A stretch of 64,000 bases of DNA from Vibrio pomeroyi (lineage in GTDB: Bacteria; Pseudomonadota; Gammaproteobacteria; Enterobacterales; Vibrionaceae): NCBI RefSeq assembly GCF_024347595.1, contig NZ_AP025507.1, forward strand, positions 434,001 to 498,000, read 5' to 3'. This document shows positions 7,892 through 14,498 of the stretch, in pieces (positions within the stretch are counted from its first letter, which is position 1; each line of letters opens with the position of its first letter). The translations under genes were made by a program, and so were the position numbers. Below the pieces are notes generated by a model. It did not search any database, was not told where the DNA came from, and saw only the letters and a program-made list of their open reading frames with translations.

Positions 7892-8548
7892 ATGGACACC
7901 AATAACAGCACTTATCATCAACACAGTTTTGCTCATCAAGATCTGTCTGAAATGACATTTACCGCATGCACTTTTATCCGATGCGACTTCAGGCGTTCAA
8001 ACTTACGCGATGCAACGTTTGTCAATTGTAAGTTCATAGAGCAAGGTGATATCGAGGGTTGCCACTTCGATGTTGCAGACTTAAGTGATGCAAGTTTTCA
8101 GAACTGTCAGCTCGCCATGGCCAATTTCAGTAACGCCAATTGCTACGGTATTGAGTTACGCGAATGTGATTTGAAAGGCGCCAACTTTACGCGAACAAAC
8201 TTTGCTAATCAGGTGAGCAATCGCATGTATTTTTGCTCGGCGTATATCACTGGCTGTAACCTGTCTTATGCTAACTTCGAACAGGCCTGCTTGGAAAAGT
8301 GTGAGTTGTTTGAAAATCGCTGGATAGGCACCTATCTTGCCGGTGCATCACTGAAAGAGTCTGATCTCAGCCGCGGTGTATTCTCGGAAGATGTATGGGG
8401 ACAGTTCAGCATGCAAGGAGCAAACTTGTGCCATGCTGAATTAGACGGTTTAGACCCTCGTAAGGTCGATACATCTGGAATTAAAATTGTGGCTTGGCAG
8501 CAAGAGCAACTGCTTGAAACTATGGGCATTGTTGTGATGCCTGATTAA
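7892..8548 (+). CDS. qnr (qnrS/qnrVS-like): Pentapeptide-repeat protein QnrS-like (DNA gyrase/topoisomerase protection)
   Basis: 218 residues, exactly the length of QnrS. The A(D/N)LxX pentapeptide pattern forms the right-handed beta-helix through the whole chain, with the single Gly-containing break and the loops typical of Qnr. From memory of QnrS, long blocks agree (FTACTFIRCDFRR, KFIEQGDIEGCHFDVADL, NQVSNRMYFCSAYITGCNLS, FENRWIGTYLAGASLKESDL, EDVWGQFSMQGANLCHAEL, DPRKVDTSGIKI), and the C-terminal dimer helix ends GIVVMPD. Such proteins mimic DNA and protect gyrase/topoisomerase IV from quinolones. It is in a chromosomal setting with no mobile element next to it. No LexA box is seen upstream. 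Confidence 0.95.
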   Translation: MDTNNSTYHQHSFAHQDLSEMTFTACTFIRCDFRRSNLRDATFVNCKFIEQGDIEGCHFDVADLSDASFQNCQLAMANFSNANCYGIELRECDLKGANFTRTNFANQVSNRMYFCSAYITGCNLSYANFEQACLEKCELFENRWIGTYLAGASLKESDLSRGVFSEDVWGQFSMQGANLCHAELDGLDPRKVDTSGIKIVAWQQEQLLETMGIVVMPD

Positions 8549-8667
8549 TAGAGTGGGTGGAGCTAGGACAGCGAATAGTGGACAGTGTTGTTTTGTATGA
8601 CTAACGCTTGTTACACTATAGCCTCGCGGCTGCACATGTTTATATTCAGTTCAATCCAGAGAAAATT

Positions 8668-9099
8668 ATGACTATAGAAAATGTGCTTCCTGAAGATTAC
8701 GCAGAAATGCTTAAGGTTTGGGAAAATTCAGTCCGAGCAACTCATGACTTTATTACAGAAGAAGATATTGAGTTTTTTAAACCTATCATCATGGAACATG
8801 CGTTCCCTACGGTTTCTTTGAAATGCGTAAAAAATGAAAGTGGTTCGATTGTTGGCTTCGTGGGTGTCCATGATGCAAAAGTCGAGATGCTTTTCGTTTT
8901 GAATGAAGTTCGAGGACAAGGAGTAGGTACGGTGTTGTTGCAACATGCGATTGAGCAGCTAGCAGCCACCAAAGTTGACGTCAATGAGCAAAACCCGCAA
9001 GCGGTAGGTTTCTATCAGCACATGGGGTTCAAAATTGAATCACGCTCTCCACTTGATGATATGGGAAAACCATTTCCAATTCTGCATATGACGCTGTAA
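8668..9099 (+). CDS. GNAT-family N-acetyltransferase, YjaB-like
   Basis: 143 residues from the ATG at 8668, which has CCAGAGAAAATT in front; longer readings need a TTG and add an unconserved stretch. The acetyl-CoA loop is VRGQGVGTVLL and the C-terminal signature DVNEQNPQAVGFYQHMGFK matches E. coli YjaB, as does the ending DDMGKPFPILHM. It transfers an acetyl group from acetyl-CoA to an unknown amine in the cytoplasm. It lies downstream of qnr but 119 bases intervene, including TTGTTACACTATAG, so it probably has its own promoter. Confidence 0.88.
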   Translation: MTIENVLPEDYAEMLKVWENSVRATHDFITEEDIEFFKPIIMEHAFPTVSLKCVKNESGSIVGFVGVHDAKVEMLFVLNEVRGQGVGTVLLQHAIEQLAATKVDVNEQNPQAVGFYQHMGFKIESRSPLDDMGKPFPILHMTL

Positions 9100-9148
9100 G
9101 ACTCGGTTGTCGTATCACTCGGTTGTAATCAACCACAGTCGCTAGAAG

Positions 9149-9179
9149 AAAAGCCCAAAGCTAATAACTTTGGGCTTTT
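9149..9179 (+). terminator. Rho-independent terminator
   Basis: AAGCCCAAAG / CTTTGGGCTT stem around CTAATAA, with A run before and TTTT after, so it may work in both directions between the acetyltransferase and the convergent membrane-protein gene. Confidence 0.88.
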
Positions 9180-9246
9180 CCGTATCTGGTAGCCAGCATT
9201 TTATAATGAAATTAAAAAAGATAATGCTTGGCGAATATCTGGATGA

Positions 9247-9462
9247 TTAATGCATACCTGAACGCATCTTATCGGCCATTGCAAAGAACACAAACAACAC
9301 AAAGCATACAAGCGCAACACACAGTGAGGCGATGATGGTTGTAGCATCTTTGGAAATCAGTGGCACGACGATAGAAGCTAATGCTATCAACATAATAAGG
9401 ATATGAACGATTCGTCCGGGAATAGGGTTTTTATGACAGAATGAAGCCCATAGGTAACGCAT
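9247..9462 (-). CDS. Small two-helix membrane protein, unknown
   Basis: About 71 residues (ATG at 9462; a GTG three codons earlier is possible). Two hydrophobic segments, roughly VHILIMLIALASIVVPLI and IIASLCVALVCFVLFVFF, are separated by a short polar turn (SKDATT), with basic residues at the N terminus. No family recognised. It is monocistronic, facing the acetyltransferase gene. Confidence 0.6.
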   Translation of the reverse strand: MRYLWASFCHKNPIPGRIVHILIMLIALASIVVPLISKDATTIIASLCVALVCFVLFVFFAMADKMRSGMH

Positions 9463-9562
9463 TTTTAACACCAGTATAAAATTAGTGGGTTTATTCTATT
9501 TCTCTAGTGAGTGTTTTGTAAATGACTTTTTCACTACAGGTGACTGTAAACATGATCTAAGT

Positions 9563-9596
9563 CTTTATGTTATAAAACCGATTAAATAACATAAAG
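9563..9596. repeat. 10-bp inverted repeat in a gene-free stretch
   Basis: CTTTATGTTA and TAACATAAAG are perfect inverted copies separated by 14 AT-rich bases. The stretch 9463-9912 has no convincing gene; this repeat and the possible small RNA at 9641-9741 are what it holds. It might be a protein-binding site or the hairpin end of an unseen transcript. Confidence 0.5.
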
Positions 9597-9640
9597 TTAT
9601 CGCTCATTGATAGAATTGGTATTATTCATATGATTATTCA

Positions 9641-9741
9641 TAGTATTCCGTATCTTTTGGAATGATAAGTCAAAAATTGTTCGATTTTTGGTTTCTTGAC
9701 TGAGGATCTCATTTATTGAGTCTTCTATTAAGAGACTTTTT
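9641..9741 (+). ncRNA. Candidate small RNA, about 100 nt
   Basis: A promoter-like TTGATA (9607-9612), 16 bases, TATGAT (9629-9634) would start transcription near 9641. Then come ATTCC/GGAAT (9645-9663), a perfect 7-bp stem CAAAAAT/ATTTTTG with TGTTCG loop (9671-9690), flanked by AGTCAA/TTGACT, a TGAG-GAT-CTCA turn, and a terminal AGTCTT/AGAGACT hairpin (9719-9737) followed by TTTTT. This order of promoter, hairpins and U-run is that of a bacterial sRNA. Not matched to any known Vibrio sRNA. Confidence 0.4.
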
Positions 9742-9912
9742 GCGTATTACCATTCATGCTTTCAATGTCAATTAGGTTGGCATTTGATTTGAATCTGTAA
9801 TTCGTTTTACTTTCTTTATCAAAACGATTTTTCGAATTGGGATCACTGTAATCTTGTCTAAGATTCTGTTTGATATACTCAATATTCACTCGATAAAGAT
9901 GATGGAGATGAC

Positions 9913-10173
9913 ATGTCGAAAACCGCGAAGATCATTAATGAAGATAAGCTGGTAAAAAAAGCAGTTGAAGTCGGTTTTAAGATGGCAAAACTACAAGGTT
10001 TTGATTTGCCGAATTCATCTCAACCGATCAAGGTTAAAGCGGTGTACTTGTTCCTTGTTGAAGTCAATCAGATCACACCTCTCCCGGAGAGCAAGCTTGA
10101 TGGTGCCAATATCAAGAAGCGACTAGCGTTATGGCTACACAATGCATTACCCGATAATGACCCTCTGAAGTAA
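9913..10173 (+). CDS. Small conserved cytoplasmic protein (possibly DUF5062)
   Basis: 86 residues, basic and helical, no signal or membrane segment. ATG preceded by GATGGAGATGAC. The pattern (LVKKAVEVGFKMAKLQGFDLP, then KAVYLFLVEVNQITPLPES and KKRLALWLHNALP) recalls the DUF5062 family of Vibrionaceae small proteins, an assignment from memory. Role unknown. It stands alone between the possible sRNA and a strong terminator. Confidence 0.7.
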   Translation: MSKTAKIINEDKLVKKAVEVGFKMAKLQGFDLPNSSQPIKVKAVYLFLVEVNQITPLPESKLDGANIKKRLALWLHNALPDNDPLK

Positions 10174-10200
10174 GCTGACACTATCTCGTTTTTATTATTG

Positions 10201-10229
10201 AAACCTAGCGACTATTCGCTAGGTTTTTT
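10201..10229 (+). terminator. Rho-independent terminator
   Basis: AACCTAGCGA / TCGCTAGGTT stem followed by a T run; ends the 86-residue protein gene. Confidence 0.92.
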
Positions 10230-10560
10230 GTTTTATGGAGTGGTCATTTACCATTTGAGCGTCGGCCAACGTTGTAAGTGTAGTCAATCGCTTTATCTAT
10301 GTTCCGTTTGCTGTTATGCCGGATGTGATAGGTGTTCACTTTGCTAGAAATGGAGTGTTACTTGCATCATTGAGTAAAGGCATGGATCTATTAGTTACGG
10401 GAACTTGACAGTTTAGAGCTTACTAACAAGTATTAAGTTGATGATTTTAAATCCGTAATCCATAGGTTTGCCGATGTTGAATGCTTTAGGGCGTAGGTGT
10501 GGATATTCATTCTGACGTTCAATATGACTGGACTTGATAAATAGCGAGGGAATACCTCTT
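10230..10560. other. Gene-free stretch
   Basis: About 330 bases with no convincing coding frame, repeat or hairpin. It should contain the promoter for the DUF5993/DsbB-like pair, but I could not pick a clear one. Confidence 0.5.
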
Positions 10561-10716
10561 ATGATGTCTTTACTGTTTCTACTATTACTCGTGGCGATGT
10601 TATGCGCTTTTTTCGAGAAGAAGACCGCGGCTTATGGCTTTTTTGCGGGCTCTGTGATCCTTGGGTTGTATTGGTTTAATCACCATGCGACCGATTCATT
10701 ACCCATCCTATTGTAA
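10561..10716 (+). CDS. DUF5993-type small membrane protein
   Basis: 51 residues starting at ATGATG (10561), with GCGAGGGAA upstream. Two hydrophobic helices: MMSLLFLLLLVAMLCAFF and the GFFAGSVILGLYWF region joined by EKKTAAY. Nine bases separate it from the DsbB-like gene. Short proteins of this pattern, named DUF5993, are commonly found directly before such DsbB-like genes, so they probably act together; the molecular role is unknown. Confidence 0.72.
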   Translation: MMSLLFLLLLVAMLCAFFEKKTAAYGFFAGSVILGLYWFNHHATDSLPILL

Positions 10717-10725
10717 GGAGCTAAC

Positions 10726-11265
10726 ATGAATCGAAATCAGTTAACGCTCCTAAATACGCTTGGCCTACTCGGCATGACAGCCGTTCTGTTGATAGGCTTT
10801 ATCCTTCAATTTGTGCTTCATGAGTTGCCTTGTCCGCTGTGTTTATTGCAACGTATCGGCTTTGTGATGGTTGCGTTTGGTTTTATGTTGAATGTGGTTT
10901 ATGGACCTCAATCTCGGCACTATGGCATTGTTTTGATTGGCGCTTTATACGGTGTCGCTACCTCGCTAAGACAGGTCTCGTTACATGTGATCCCAGGTAC
11001 GCCCGGCTATGGTAGTCCTATCTTTGGAATGCACTATTACACGTGGGCGTTTGTGTTATTTGCTGCGACCATATTCGCGGTTGCCGTTATTTTAATATTG
11101 ACCAACAAAGAGCAGTCTCAAGAAGCGTACAAGATGAGTAACTTGGGGCGTGTGGCGTGCTTGTTAGCCATCGTCGTGGTTGCACTTAATGCTATCGCCA
11201 CCTTTGTTGAATGTGGCCCTTATCAGTGCCCTGACAACCCTGTGACTTATTGGTTGCTTAACTAA
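10726..11265 (+). CDS. DsbB-like disulfide bond formation protein
   Basis: 179 residues with about five membrane helices. The first periplasmic loop has the DsbB redox pair C36-P-L-C39 followed by LLQRIGF, the conserved quinone-site region. The second loop (SLHVIPGTPGYGSPIFGMHYY) has no cysteine, unlike canonical DsbB; instead a CX5-spaced pair, C163 and C168 (ECGPYQCPDNP), sits at the C-terminal end, which the five-helix topology would place in the periplasm. It likely passes electrons from a DsbA-type partner to quinones. RBS AAGGAG. An IS3 element has landed in its terminator. Confidence 0.88.
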   Translation: MNRNQLTLLNTLGLLGMTAVLLIGFILQFVLHELPCPLCLLQRIGFVMVAFGFMLNVVYGPQSRHYGIVLIGALYGVATSLRQVSLHVIPGTPGYGSPIFGMHYYTWAFVLFAATIFAVAVILILTNKEQSQEAYKMSNLGRVACLLAIVVVALNAIATFVECGPYQCPDNPVTYWLLN

Positions 11266-11341
11266 TTGAATCATCAGTAGTTCATAGCAAAAAGAAAAGC
11301 CACAGCAATTTGAAGTGACCCCGTAAAGTTGGACATTTCTG

Positions 11342-12216
11342 TTAAGCGGCTTTCAAGGCCTGAGCTCGATATTCTATCGGAGTCAGGCCTTTTAGTTTCA
11401 CTTTTATACGTTTGGTATTGTAAATACTCGATGTATTCTTTGATTTGCTCTATTAGAGCATCTGCATCTTCAAAGCTTTGGTTGTGATACATCTCTGTTT
11501 TGAGTAAAGCAAAAAAGTTTTCAGCAACCGCATTATCCAAGCAGTTACCTTTTCTCGACATGCTTTGCGTTAACCCACTCTCCGCTACCTTTTTCTGATA
11601 CTGTCGATGACGATATTGCCAACCTTGGTCGCTATGTATAATTGGCTTTGAGTTGGGTTTAAGCGTTGATATAGCCTCCGTTAGCATATCCGTGACAAGC
11701 GGCAAGCAGGCATTCTTGGCCACTCTATAAGCAACCACCTCCTGAGTAAACAAGTCGACAACGGGAGATAAGTATACTTTCTGCTCTTTGACTTTAAACT
11801 CCGTGACATCAGTTACCCATTTTTCATCGGGTTGAGTCGCACTAAAATCTCTTTCAAGCACGTTGGGAGCAGCTGTTCCAGACTCTCCTCGGTATGAACG
11901 ATACTTTTTAATCCTGACCGTCGATTTAAGGTTGAGCTGAGCCATAAGCCTTTGAACCGTTTTGTGATTAAGCACGAACCCCCGATTTTTTAGTTCCAAG
12001 TGAATACGGCGGTAGCCGTATCGTCCCTTATGCTCATGATAAATTGACTTTATCAACCGCAGCTCACGTTCGTAGCTATTTGGGCGCTTGCTCGTTTGAG
12101 CCTGATAATAAAAGACACTTTTTGCCAGCTGTAGAGTGTGCAGTAAGTGCTTTAACGGGTACTTGCCTTTAAGAGTTAGAGCTATGACCGCTTTTTCTTT
12201 GTTCGACGGTTTTTTT
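11342..12216 (-). pseudogene. IS3-family transposase orfB (DDE integrase domain), C-terminal frameshift
   Basis: The frame has no own start; it is reached by -1 slippage from orfA at the A7 run (T7 on the plus strand, 12210-12216). HTH_21-like KGRYGYRRIHLEL, then the integrase core with PDEKWVTDVTEF (first Asp), IHSDQGWQY (second Asp) and NAVAENFFALLKTE (Glu). After KEYIEY the frame breaks: one extra A in 11422-11424. In the restored frame the protein would finish with YNTKRIKVKLKGLTPIEYRA and stop at 11342-11344, the normal family ending. As it stands translation runs on through the IS end to 11274, adding about 50 foreign residues. Confidence 0.88.
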
Positions 12217-12691
12217 CCTGCTCCAACTCTTCCAACTTTTTTAGAACGGCATTCTCGGTTCGCAAGTAGAGCAACTCCTCTTTTAGCTCCTCAAGCGTCA
12301 TTTCATCATCAGGCTTAGTGGTACGTTGAGGGTGCTGTTTCATTGGAGGTCTTCCTTTCTGGCGCATTTTGAGCCCTTTGATACCGAGCTCATTAAATCT
12401 TTTGAGCCAGACAGAGAGTATCCCAGGGGATGAGAGGTTTAATATTGCGCTAGTGTGCGTGAGAGACCAATCATTCGTCCACATTAAATTCAATGCTTTT
12501 CGTTTTTCCTGAGCAATAGCAGCATGCTTAGTTGGTAAAAATGAGTTAGCACCATGGATGGCAAAGACTTGAGCCCAATACCGTATCTGTCTTGAAGAAA
12601 TTGAATATTGTTTTGCTAAGTAGAGAGATGATGTGCCATCTAAGTATTGCTTGGCAATGATACATTTTAGCTCTCGGTTATATTTGGACAT
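12182..12691 (-). CDS. IS3-family transposase orfA
   Basis: 169 residues. Two helix-turn-helix segments (ELKCIIAKQYLDGTSSLYLAK..ISSRQIRYWA and the LTHTSAILNLSSPGILSVWLKRF region) bind the element ends, and a C-terminal leucine-zipper helix (LEELKEELLYLRTENAVLKKL) mediates multimerisation. The ATG lies 46 bases inside the element end. The A7 run in EKNRR codons allows -1 frameshifting into orfB to give the full OrfAB transposase. Confidence 0.9.
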   Translation of the reverse strand: MSKYNRELKCIIAKQYLDGTSSLYLAKQYSISSRQIRYWAQVFAIHGANSFLPTKHAAIAQEKRKALNLMWTNDWSLTHTSAILNLSSPGILSVWLKRFNELGIKGLKMRQKGRPPMKQHPQRTTKPDDEMTLEELKEELLYLRTENAVLKKLEELEQEKNRRTKKKRS

Positions 12692-12797
12692 AAAAAGACC
12701 CCCAATAATTGGTGTCCAACTATTGGGGGGCAGTTCAATTGCTGTGGCTTTGTTGTTATAGAGTCAAGAGAGCTTGTTCTTTCTAGAACGTTATCGA

Positions 12798-13427
12798 CTA
12801 ACGATTCACCTGCTCAACAATCTCTCGTGTTAGTCGGGCAATCTCGTCCCACTCGCCATTGGTAACGAGTTTCTTGTCCACCATCCATGTACCACCGCAG
12901 GCTAATACTTGAGGTACTGCTAAGTAGCTATCGATGTTAGATGGCGTGATGCCACCGGTAGGCATGAGTCGAATATCGCCATATGGGCCAACGAGTGATT
13001 TCACCATGTTGAGTCCACCAGAGGCTTCTGCTGGGAAGAACTTGAGAGTCGTTAGTCCCATCTCTAGTGCGGCTTCAACTGTGCTTGGGTTGTTAACACC
13101 TGGAACAATATCGATGCCGATCTCTTGGCACGCTTTGACTGTATTTGGATTGAAACCAGGAGAAACCACGAATGTCGCGCCCGCTTCTTTAGCGGCGAGT
13201 GCTTGCTCGCCGTTTAAGATGGTTCCCGCGCCAATAAGCATGTCTGGCTGTGCTTGGCGAAGCAATCGAATCGCTTCAACCGCAGCATCTGAACGGAACG
13301 TAATCTCTGCTGCGGGCAGTCCATTTTCTGCTAACGCTTTACCTAGTGGAATGATGTCTTCTGCGTTATCGATGGCAATGACAGGAATCACTTTAAGGGC
13401 TTGCAGTTGGTCGTTAATTGTAGACAT
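12798..13427 (-). CDS. eda: KDPG aldolase / 4-hydroxy-2-oxoglutarate aldolase
   Basis: 209 residues from the ATG at 13427 (AAGAAG ribosome site); a longer reading would overlap the upstream kinase gene. The TIM-barrel motifs are present: VIAIDNAEDI, PAAEITFRSDAA (catalytic Glu), MLIGAGTIL, FVVSPGFN, and the Schiff-base Lys in TLKFFPAEASGG, then RLMPTGGI. It splits 2-keto-3-deoxy-6-phosphogluconate into pyruvate and glyceraldehyde 3-phosphate, the last Entner-Doudoroff step. Ten bases behind KDG kinase, so the two make a coupled operon; probably a pathway-specific second copy, since vibrios usually also have an eda with edd. Confidence 0.94.
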   Translation of the reverse strand: MSTINDQLQALKVIPVIAIDNAEDIIPLGKALAENGLPAAEITFRSDAAVEAIRLLRQAQPDMLIGAGTILNGEQALAAKEAGATFVVSPGFNPNTVKACQEIGIDIVPGVNNPSTVEAALEMGLTTLKFFPAEASGGLNMVKSLVGPYGDIRLMPTGGITPSNIDSYLAVPQVLACGGTWMVDKKLVTNGEWDEIARLTREIVEQVNR

Positions 13428-13437
13428 ATTGTACTTC

Positions 13438-14394
13438 TTAATTCGTTGTGAAAAGTGTATCTGTGATGCTTTTAGGGATGATGGCACCATGATGTTGGAT
13501 GACTAATCTCGCCAGTGCGTTACCTTGACGACAGGCTTGCTCAACAGAGCCGCCAGATAGATAGCAAGACAAGAATCCGCCATTGAATGAATCGCCTGCT
13601 GAGGTGCTATCGACCACGGTTTCTACTGGTGTGGTTTCAATTAGGCTTGGTGTATGGGCTGGAGATTCACTCACCAAACAGCCTTCAGCACCGAGTTTAA
13701 CAACGATGGTTTTTACGCCCAGTTTATGTAGTCGGTCGATGGTGTCTTGAGGTGTTTGATCACCCCATAGTTGCTGTTCATCATCAAAGGTAACCAAGGC
13801 GATATCAGAGGTTTGATAACCTAATCGATAGCACTCTTTGGTCGCGCTTTCTGAATCCCATAACTTTGGTCGGTAATTGCTATCAAAGGCGATAGTGATG
13901 CCACGCGCTCTTAAGGTTTGGATAACCTCTAGTAATTTGAGTTGATCGCCATGTGGCAATATCGAGAGTGAAATCCCGCTGAAAAAGATCATATCCACAT
14001 CGTTTAATGCATGGCAGATATCATCGAAATTAGGGTGTTGGACTAGATAGCGTGCAGCGGAGTTGTTGCGCCAATATAAGAAGGTTCTCTCGCCTTCGTT
14101 ATCTAGCTGAATCAAATACAAGCCCGGAGAGCGTTTCTCGTCGATAAGTACAAGATCTGTCGATATGCCTTCATCTTGCCAGCGTTCTCGCATCTGTTGG
14201 CTAATGGCGTCAGCACCAAGTGCAGTAACGTAACTTATACGTACTGCAGAGTTGCCGTTAGCATAGCTGGTGGCACTCCGGTTCAAGTAAACCGCTGCGT
14301 TGAGCGTGTCTCCGCCATAGCTTTGTTGCATGGCGCCAAAGGGCGCGCCATTCAGTTCAATCATGCATTCGCCGATAATCGCAATATGGCTCAT
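13438..14394 (-). CDS. kdgK: 2-keto-3-deoxygluconate kinase (PfkB family)
   Basis: 318 residues. N-terminal IGECMIELNG and YGGDTLNAAVYL are typical for KdgK; the C-terminal ATP/anion-hole motif is D262-S-T-S-A-G-D268-S-F with Asp268 as catalytic base. It phosphorylates KDG to KDPG, the substrate of the aldolase encoded next. The PTS gene lies 104 bases upstream on the same strand, so all three probably form one operon. ATG at 14394; the spacer before it holds no other gene. Confidence 0.94.
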   Translation of the reverse strand: MSHIAIIGECMIELNGAPFGAMQQSYGGDTLNAAVYLNRSATSYANGNSAVRISYVTALGADAISQQMRERWQDEGISTDLVLIDEKRSPGLYLIQLDNEGERTFLYWRNNSAARYLVQHPNFDDICHALNDVDMIFFSGISLSILPHGDQLKLLEVIQTLRARGITIAFDSNYRPKLWDSESATKECYRLGYQTSDIALVTFDDEQQLWGDQTPQDTIDRLHKLGVKTIVVKLGAEGCLVSESPAHTPSLIETTPVETVVDSTSAGDSFNGGFLSCYLSGGSVEQACRQGNALARLVIQHHGAIIPKSITDTLFTTN

Positions 14395-14498
14395 AGTGTG
14401 GCCTTATAAAAAGTGAGTTTGCTCGGTATCAAATAATGAAACGTGGCTACACAAGAGGTAGCCACGTGAATCCTTGAACCCATGAATAGGAAAGGGGA

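Larger units (their letters stand above)
11311..12737 (-). mobile_element. IS3-family insertion sequence (about 1427 bp, defective)
   Basis: Ends TGAAGTGACCCC (11311) and, inverted, TGAACTGCCCCC (12737), sharing also TTGGACA about 20 bases inside. ATT on both sides (11308-11310, 12738-12740) is a 3-bp target duplication, as in this family. It carries orfA and orfB on the minus strand with an A7 slip site. The target is the loop of a terminator hairpin. A one-base insertion near the end of orfB probably makes this copy inactive. Confidence 0.93.
11296..12751 (+). terminator. Terminator hairpin of the DsbB-like gene, split by an IS element
   Basis: AAAGCCACAGC (11296-11306) and GCTGTGGCTTT (12741-12751) are perfect 11-base inverted copies. 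Removing the IS and one copy of ATT leaves them flanking AATT, i.e. a hairpin 31 bases after the dsbB-like stop, preceded by an A run and followed by TTTGTTGTT. Confidence 0.8.

Noticed and set aside
11274..11341. Transposase reading frame continuing outside the IS
   Set aside because: It is a result of the one-base insertion; the restored frame ends at 11342 with the usual family C terminus.
13428..13490. Longer N terminus for the KDPG aldolase
   Set aside because: It would overlap the kinase gene and adds residues not found in the family; ATG at 13427 has its own ribosome site.
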